From positions 1 through 28,795 of IMG/VR virus record IMGVR_UViG_3300029263_000608: a DNA stretch of 28,795 nt; one strand, 5' to 3'. This document shows positions 24,200 through 28,795 of the stretch, piece by piece. Both the position numbers and the translations under genes were made by a program. Position 1 is the stretch's first letter; every line of letters begins with the position of its first letter. The notes beneath the pieces were generated by a model. It searched no databases and was not told the DNA's origin. It saw only the letters and a list, made by a program, of their open reading frames with translations. The stretch comes from a virus.

Positions 24200-24745
24200 T
24201 TAAAATAATGTTCCTACTGTAAGAACTCTATAAAATATGTTTAAATATAATAATCCATTTCCTTGAGTTGGATTAGCTGAATTTGCTTGTAGTACTAAAG
24301 GCACACCTGAAGGAATATTTATTTGAGAAGCAGCAGAGGAATTTATTTCTAATTTAGCAACAGAATCTGTTGCGCTATTTAAAGTTCCACTACTTATATT
24401 AAATTGAGGTATGTTATTAGTTTCTAAATTTAAATTATTTCCAACCGCAAAATCATAAACAGTATTACCTGCATCGAAAGAAACCATTACACTCATAATA
24501 TCTAAAACTTTTCCAGCTCCAGGACTCGGTATTAATGTAACTGGTGATGTGAAAATAGTTGCTAATTGAGAACTTGTTACAGCTATCTTTGCTGTTAATG
24601 TATCAAGACCAAATAAACCTTGCAACGTACCCAAAGTACATGTCTTAGTCATTAAATTATTTTCAGCATCAGTTAATATTAAATAATCTGATGCATCAAT
24701 ATTTGTAATGTTAGGATATGCGGATACGTTACTGATTTTTGCCAT
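24200..24745 (-). CDS. Fibre- or tail-associated structural protein (181 aa)
   Basis: The N-terminal part (ISNVSAYPNITNIDASDYLI, then LTDAENNLMTKTCT) is a motif common to fibre and structural proteins of marine phages. The C-terminal domain (AVTSSQLATIFTSPVTLIPS, PGAGKVLDIMSVMVSFD, YDFAVGNNLNLETNN) is a jelly-roll-like segment seen in many phage virion proteins. The protein is nearly uncharged and beta-rich. It lies six bases after the 87-aa coiled-coil gene. A role as a virion-surface or fibre component is likely by family resemblance; partner and receptor are unknown. Confidence 0.75.
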   Translation of the reverse strand: MAKISNVSAYPNITNIDASDYLILTDAENNLMTKTCTLGTLQGLFGLDTLTAKIAVTSSQLATIFTSPVTLIPSPGAGKVLDIMSVMVSFDAGNTVYDFAVGNNLNLETNNIPQFNISSGTLNSATDSVAKLEINSSAASQINIPSGVPLVLQANSANPTQGNGLLYLNIFYRVLTVGTLF

Positions 24746-24751
24746 GGTATT

Positions 24752-25015
24752 TTATTTTACAACCTCTAAAGGCTCTTTTGTTTTTGGTTCTGGTTCTTTT
24801 ACTTCTCCAGTTTCTAAGTTTATTACAGCATTTTGTCCAAACTCTTCCATTAATATTTTCTCTTGTTCTGCAAACTTTTTTTGAATTTCAGTTAGTCCGC
24901 TTAACAATGCAGATTTTTTAATTTCAGCATCAGCTATATCAAATTTAGCTTGATTAAATTGACTTTGTAATCCTTGTAATAACTCTAATTGCTCTTTATT
25001 TAATTGCTTTGACAT
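24752..25015 (-). CDS. Small coiled-coil phage protein (87 aa)
   Basis: Residues 1-60 form one long predicted coiled coil (NKEQLELLQGLQSQFNQAKF, KKFAEQEKILMEEFGQNA). It is followed by a conserved turn (INLETGEVK) and an acidic/proline tail (EPEPKTKEPLEVV). Similar short proteins with a final TGE-I/V motif occur next to structural genes in many phages of different types. A TATATTTG element lies 33 bases upstream, so this gene may begin a transcript through the small genes into terminase. Function is unknown. Confidence 0.75.
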   Translation of the reverse strand: MSKQLNKEQLELLQGLQSQFNQAKFDIADAEIKKSALLSGLTEIQKKFAEQEKILMEEFGQNAVINLETGEVKEPEPKTKEPLEVVK

Positions 25016-25047
25016 TTAATTTAATTTAATTGATTATTATTAATTAA

Positions 25048-25055
25048 CAAATATA
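25048..25055 (-). promoter_or_regulatory. Bacteroidota-type -7 element TATATTTG before the 87-aa gene
   Basis: It lies in the 60-base gap between the 116- and 87-aa genes, 33 bases before the ATG, the same spacing as the element at 14763-14770. No terminator stem and no -33 TTTG are seen. Confidence 0.45.
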
Positions 25056-25075
25056 CAGTTTTTTTTTATAATTAT

Positions 25076-25426
25076 TTATTCTTCAAGTACACCAATAGTT
25101 AAAGTTACAGAAGTGGGTATAATCAAATTGTTTATTTCATTTTGTACACTATCTTCAATACCAATAACCTGTTCATCACCCATTGCTGATTTAGTCCAAG
25201 CAACCACTTCAGCATTAGTTAGCTGATCAAACGGAATAAAGTTTGTTATCTGACTTGTATTAATATCTTGAGTTCCAATGCTATTAGCAATATAAGGATT
25301 GCCTTGGGGATCTAATTGATCCGATACACCTGTTACAATCCAATGTACATTATACACTACATCTGATTCACCATTTTGTTCTGGGTAGCAATCTACCGTT
25401 TTGCAATTCCATTCGTAAGTTGTCAT
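25076..25426 (-). CDS. Conserved phage structural-region protein, DUF7936-like (116 aa)
   Basis: The protein shows the pattern of a family found in cyanophages and other marine phages: an early W-x-C and Y-P (YEWNCKTVDCYPEQNG), VVYNVHWIVTG, a GTQDI strand, then the signature FIPFDQLTNAEVVAWTKSAM followed by an acidic helix (GIEDSVQNEINN). I associate it with DUF7936, from memory. It is usually encoded among tail fibre genes. It lies between the 249-aa fibre-associated gene and the 87-aa coiled-coil gene. Its molecular role is unknown. Confidence 0.72.
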   Translation of the reverse strand: MTTYEWNCKTVDCYPEQNGESDVVYNVHWIVTGVSDQLDPQGNPYIANSIGTQDINTSQITNFIPFDQLTNAEVVAWTKSAMGDEQVIGIEDSVQNEINNLIIPTSVTLTIGVLEE

Positions 25427-25447
25427 ATTTATTTATTTATTTATATT

Positions 25448-26197
25448 TTAGGGAAATTGACATTTTATGTTGGTAATAATAACACCTGTGCTTGCTGCAA
25501 TTTTTATGGCTGCAATACCGCCATTGATACAAAATGTTGTAGTTGCTGCTGAACCATTTTGAATGAAAACAGAAGGTTCAATCCCTGTATGTCTTTGTAA
25601 AGGATTTTGGCGGTCAATATCGCTGTAAAGAATATCTCCTATATCTAAATTACTGGCATCCCCAATAGTACTATCATAATAATAATCTACAGGAGTAGAT
25701 GTACCTCCAGTTACATCAAAATAAACAGCTGTTAAAGTATTAGTTGTGTTGCAACTTGTCACATCAGAAGCAATGCCCAGTGTACTTAATTTAAATGCAG
25801 CTGAATTTAATCCAGCAAAAGCACCAAAATACTGAAAATTACCACCGCTTCCAGGAAACGGATCACCTGGTGATCCATTATCGTCTTCCCAAAACTTATC
25901 ATTGTTTGAAACTGAATTTGGATTTCTGTTTTTCCAAGCTAATACTGTCCTGTTAGCGGAACAAGCTGTGCCTGGATTACCTGCTTGTATTGTAATATAT
26001 ACTTCGTTTTGAGCAGCTGTGTTATTACCGTAATTTCTAAATTGCAATAAATTGCTTTCATCTCCTGGTCCATAACTGCTATCAAAAGCACCGTCATCCG
26101 CATCAGCAAAACATTCAACTAAATCGTTAGATGAAGGTAAAACCGCTGCGACTACATCTGCCATCGAAAAAGTTGTTGTATCTGGTACGCTTGACAT
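25448..26197 (-). CDS. Fibre-associated protein with Cys-terminated modules (249 aa)
   Basis: The ATG shares a base with the stop of the large S74 fibre (TAATG). The N-terminus (TTTFSMADVVAAVLPSSNDL, then LLQFRNYG) is a domain I associate with phage and bacterial surface proteins. It is followed by one or two copies of the module seen in the tail hub and adhesin-like proteins: about 149-246, with YYYDSTIGDASNLDIGDILY and an end VIITNIKCQFP; and perhaps about 60-149, with NNDKFWEDDNGSPGDPF and TSC. Being coupled to a fibre gene and sharing modules with tail-tip proteins suggests a fibre tip or receptor-binding role. This is inference. Confidence 0.75.
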   Translation of the reverse strand: MSSVPDTTTFSMADVVAAVLPSSNDLVECFADADDGAFDSSYGPGDESNLLQFRNYGNNTAAQNEVYITIQAGNPGTACSANRTVLAWKNRNPNSVSNNDKFWEDDNGSPGDPFPGSGGNFQYFGAFAGLNSAAFKLSTLGIASDVTSCNTTNTLTAVYFDVTGGTSTPVDYYYDSTIGDASNLDIGDILYSDIDRQNPLQRHTGIEPSVFIQNGSAATTTFCINGGIAAIKIAASTGVIITNIKCQFP

Positions 26198-28795
26198 TAT
26201 ATTCCTGCTTTTTCTAATCTTGCTTCTAACTCAGCAATTTTAGCGATTAGTAAATCTATATAAGCAACGGACTTAAATCCTCGATTATCTGTTCTTACAA
26301 ACTCAGGATTAGTCTCTTCTAACTCTTGTGCTATAACTCCATATCTCTTTTGTCCTTTTTCGCTTTTTAACTCAAAAGTTTTCCAATCTGCGTTAATTCT
26401 ATTATCGCATGCTTCTTCAATATTTTCTTTAAATCTTTCATCAGAAGATAGTATAAAGTTAGTTGCAGTTACTGTAGAAGTAAATCTACCATCACCACTA
26501 ACATCTAATTTATATCCAGGAGTAATCGTTCCAATACCAACATTACCAGTTGGTAGGATACGCATTTTTTCATTTGCCGCAGAATTTGCAAAAGATCCAC
26601 CAGTTGGTTGACAGTGAAAAGCTATAAATGCGTCATCGTTAGCGCTGTACTGAGCAGACCTTATGTGAGCTAAGTGATCGTTGTTTCTTTCCCAAGAATA
26701 TAATCCTAAATCAGAATTAACACCACCATCTGTGTGATCTAATATAATTTCGTTATTACCTGTACTTTGTAATTTTATTACTTTAGTAGAATTTAATTGA
26801 GAAACAGGGTTTGTTGTTCCTAAACCTATATTACCATTTACTATTGCATTATTAGCAAATACCCAATTACCTTGATTATCATAAGTGCTTGCATTAAAAC
26901 CTCCATCAATTTTTCTTGAGAAAAAAGTTACTTTACCTCCTCTTGTAGTCGTAGTACCTCCTTGTGTTGCTGTTCTTAATATAAATAATCTATTATCACC
27001 ACCTGGAGCAGCAGTTGTTAAATAGTTAATTTCGCCTACAGTATCATTATCCCCAGTTGCATCTCTTCTAAGGCTGAAGGATGCAGCAGAAGTAGATGGT
27101 CTAAGAATTTGTAAATTACCTGTAATTGTTCCACCAGTTAGTGGTAAGAAAATTCCAGCACCTGGTTCAATAGCGTCTACGTAGGCTTTAGTAACAAAGT
27201 TTGCAGCAGAAGTAGGTGTAATACCAGATACTAATCCTGCAAAAGTTGCGACACCTGCTTGGGTTAATGTAAGAGCTGTTGCCATAGAACCACCTGATCC
27301 ATCACCGCTTCTCCATTGCCACGAACCAGCTTGAGTTCCTGTATTACTATCCCACTGATCAAATCTGGTTGTCATAGCACCAGTAGTTTCATCTTGTCTG
27401 TGTACTAAATGTGCGTTTCTGTCTTCAGTATAAACTCCCCAATATTGAAATGGATCTCTACCAACTCTAAGTTGAGGTTGTGTCATTATTACGCCACTGA
27501 CTGTAAATACGTCCAAACCAGAATCATCAGTATCATGGTTTATTTTTAAACGGCTTTCGCTTGCGTCCCATTCCATTTTTTCACCTGTAGCATTTCCATA
27601 GAAGAGTACGTCATGACCATCTGTGTCAGCTCCAACTGTTAAAGAACCTGTCAATGTTCCACCAGTTAGTGGTAAATAAGGACCGCCTGCGCCACCACCA
27701 CTTGCTACTGTAATATTACCTGAAGCATCAGTTATTAATGTGCCTGCTCCGTAAGCATTAAATTTAAGCGCTCCTGCAGAGCTAATGACCATTCTTTCTG
27801 TTAAAGTATCTCCTGAGTTTGTTTTAAAGCTCATTGCGCCTTCTAAAGCTCCTCCATTACTAACAATTAAACTGCTAATTTCACCAATTATATCAGTTGC
27901 AGCAAGATTATCACCAACGACAAAAGTAAGATTGGCTCTGTTACCTAAAGCTTCACCAACTTTTATAGCAGTGTAAGAAAATGATTGACCGCTGTTCTCA
28001 AATATTGCTGTATTTGAAATTCCTGTTGTTTCCACTTGTAATTTAGCGTCAGGCGTAGTCGTCCCAATACCAACGTTGCCTGCTGTGTCAATACGCATTC
28101 TTTCAAGATTGTTTGAAGCACCTGCTACATTAAAAGTCATTGCATTAACTCCACCACTAGTAGACTCTACTGTATAATTTATAGAACCTTTAATCCCAGC
28201 GCCTTGACCTGAGCCATCTGCTCCATAAAAATTTATTCCACCAATTCTATCTCCAATAGTCCAACTTGAATCATTTTTTAAACATCCTATAGTGATTATA
28301 GATGTATTTGCTAAAGCACTTTCTATATTAAAAAGCGTATCAGGACTTGTCGTCCCAATACCAACATTTCCAGCTGATGTGATACGCATTCTTTCACTTG
28401 CTCCAGCACTTAAAGACATATTATTTCCTACAGCACCAATTGTAACATAAGTTCCACCACTTGTTCCAGCTCCAGTAAAAGCAATTTCTCCAGCACCATT
28501 ATTCCCACCATCAAAAATTGCAACTGTCTGAGAAGATGTATTTACAACATGTAATGGTCTTGTTGGCGTAGTCGTCCCAATACCAACGTTGCCAGTTGCT
28601 GCTATACGCATTGCTTCATTAGGTTCTCCCGCAGCGTCTCCTTTTGTTGCAAAAGCTAATCCAGTATGACTACCGTAAATACTTACTTCATTAATTAGAC
28701 TTATACTTGCTCTTACAGAATTAGCAGCTTGCCCAGAAGCATCCTCACTAAAATACTGTAAAGCAGAAATTACCTGACCTATTGTCCAAGTTCCA
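26197..28795 (-). CDS. Tail fibre with C-terminal S74 intramolecular chaperone, 5' end outside window
   Basis: The frame is open to the right edge, giving 865 visible residues; the first internal Met (28611) is not the start, because the same repeat pattern continues upstream of it (GTWTIGQVISALQYFSEDAS). It has five fibre repeats of the NVGIGTTTP type and two LPLTGGTLTG-like motifs that often mark fibre-domain joints. The last 83 residues (26200-26448) are a peptidase S74 domain: SSDERFKENI, KRYGVIAQELEE, YIDLLIAKIAELEARLEKA. Such domains trimerise the fibre and then cut themselves off before the conserved Ser. The fibre is encoded upstream of terminase, unlike T7, where it follows the ejection genes. 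Confidence 0.94.
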   Translation of the reverse strand, partial: GTWTIGQVISALQYFSEDASGQAANSVRASISLINEVSIYGSHTGLAFATKGDAAGEPNEAMRIAATGNVGIGTTTPTRPLHVVNTSSQTVAIFDGGNNGAGEIAFTGAGTSGGTYVTIGAVGNNMSLSAGASERMRITSAGNVGIGTTSPDTLFNIESALANTSIITIGCLKNDSSWTIGDRIGGINFYGADGSGQGAGIKGSINYTVESTSGGVNAMTFNVAGASNNLERMRIDTAGNVGIGTTTPDAKLQVETTGISNTAIFENSGQSFSYTAIKVGEALGNRANLTFVVGDNLAATDIIGEISSLIVSNGGALEGAMSFKTNSGDTLTERMVISSAGALKFNAYGAGTLITDASGNITVASGGGAGGPYLPLTGGTLTGSLTVGADTDGHDVLFYGNATGEKMEWDASESRLKINHDTDDSGLDVFTVSGVIMTQPQLRVGRDPFQYWGVYTEDRNAHLVHRQDETTGAMTTRFDQWDSNTGTQAGSWQWRSGDGSGGSMATALTLTQAGVATFAGLVSGITPTSAANFVTKAYVDAIEPGAGIFLPLTGGTITGNLQILRPSTSAASFSLRRDATGDNDTVGEINYLTTAAPGGDNRLFILRTATQGGTTTTRGGKVTFFSRKIDGGFNASTYDNQGNWVFANNAIVNGNIGLGTTNPVSQLNSTKVIKLQSTGNNEIILDHTDGGVNSDLGLYSWERNNDHLAHIRSAQYSANDDAFIAFHCQPTGGSFANSAANEKMRILPTGNVGIGTITPGYKLDVSGDGRFTSTVTATNFILSSDERFKENIEEACDNRINADWKTFELKSEKGQKRYGVIAQELEETNPEFVRTDNRGFKSVAYIDLLIAKIAELEARLEKAGI
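28052..28080. repeat. 29-bp direct repeat in the fibre gene, copy 1
   Basis: It is identical over 29 bases to 28565-28593 and encodes the fibre repeat NVGIGTTTP. A near copy lies at 28343-28371, and diverged copies near 26808-26840 and 26521-26550. Confidence 0.9.
28565..28593. repeat. 29-bp direct repeat in the fibre gene, copy 2
   Basis: Identical partner of 28052-28080, encoding the same NVGIGTTTP fibre repeat about 513 bases away. It offers a site for homologous recombination inside the fibre gene. Confidence 0.9.

Noticed and set aside
25056-25075. T-run at 25059-25066 as a terminator
   Set aside because: No stem precedes it in either orientation; it is most likely simple AT-rich spacer.
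28052-28595. Regularly similar repeats in the fibre gene as a possible CRISPR array
   Set aside because: Spacing is irregular (about 220 to 290 bases and longer), the repeats encode an in-frame fibre motif, and no spacer-like units are present.
28609-28611. ATG at 28611 as the start of the fibre gene
   Set aside because: The frame stays open to the window edge and the upstream residues continue the fibre-type sequence, so this Met is internal.

Overview
The window is a contiguous piece of a tailed-phage genome with podovirus-like features. Its closest recognisable relatives are uncultured marine phages of Bacteroidota (flavobacteria-like hosts). It is strongly AT-rich (about one third G+C by eye), and every supported gene lies on the minus strand, so transcription runs from position 28795 towards position 1. 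Three things point to a Bacteroidota host. Most intergenic gaps of 30 bases or more carry the TAnnTTTG promoter element of that phylum. The start codons I inspected lack a clear, well-spaced Shine-Dalgarno sequence and are usually preceded by A/T-rich DNA. The protein families are those seen in marine Bacteroidota phages, some shared with crAss-like phages. No tRNA, integrase, insertion sequence or CRISPR array was found, and no gene-free stretch exceeds about 135 bases.

In transcription order, the right end (28795-23400) holds a 5'-truncated tail fibre with an auto-processing S74 chaperone domain, a 249-aa fibre-associated protein, a 116-aa DUF7936-like protein, an 87-aa coiled-coil protein, a 181-aa structural protein, a 74-aa conserved small protein and a 189-aa protein that looks like two fused GroES-type co-chaperonin domains. 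Two small overlapping genes (55 and 91 aa) lead into the DNA-packaging and head block (23400-15706): terminase large subunit, portal, acidic scaffold-like protein and major capsid protein.

The stretch 15705-13142 is organised differently. Three minus-strand intrinsic terminators separate the capsid gene, a 251-aa conserved unknown, and a cluster of three paralogous small proteins. Two of the terminators run directly into a TAnnTTTG promoter element. The paralogs show a duplicated leader plus gene start, and one has acquired two inserted beta modules.

The left part (13141-1) is the tail and ejection block: two connector-like ring proteins, a very long (1598 aa) tail hub/nozzle protein, a cysteine-ended adhesin-like protein, a 273-aa tail protein, and a run that parallels T7 genes 13-14-15-16 in order and approximate size (GNAT-like 135 aa, 284 aa, 743 aa, then a large gene cut by the window edge). 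Together the window encodes packaging motor, head, connector, tail tube, fibres and probable ejected internal proteins. Replication, lysis and early regulatory genes lie outside it.

Protein identities rest on reading the sequence and remembered family features; no database search was run.
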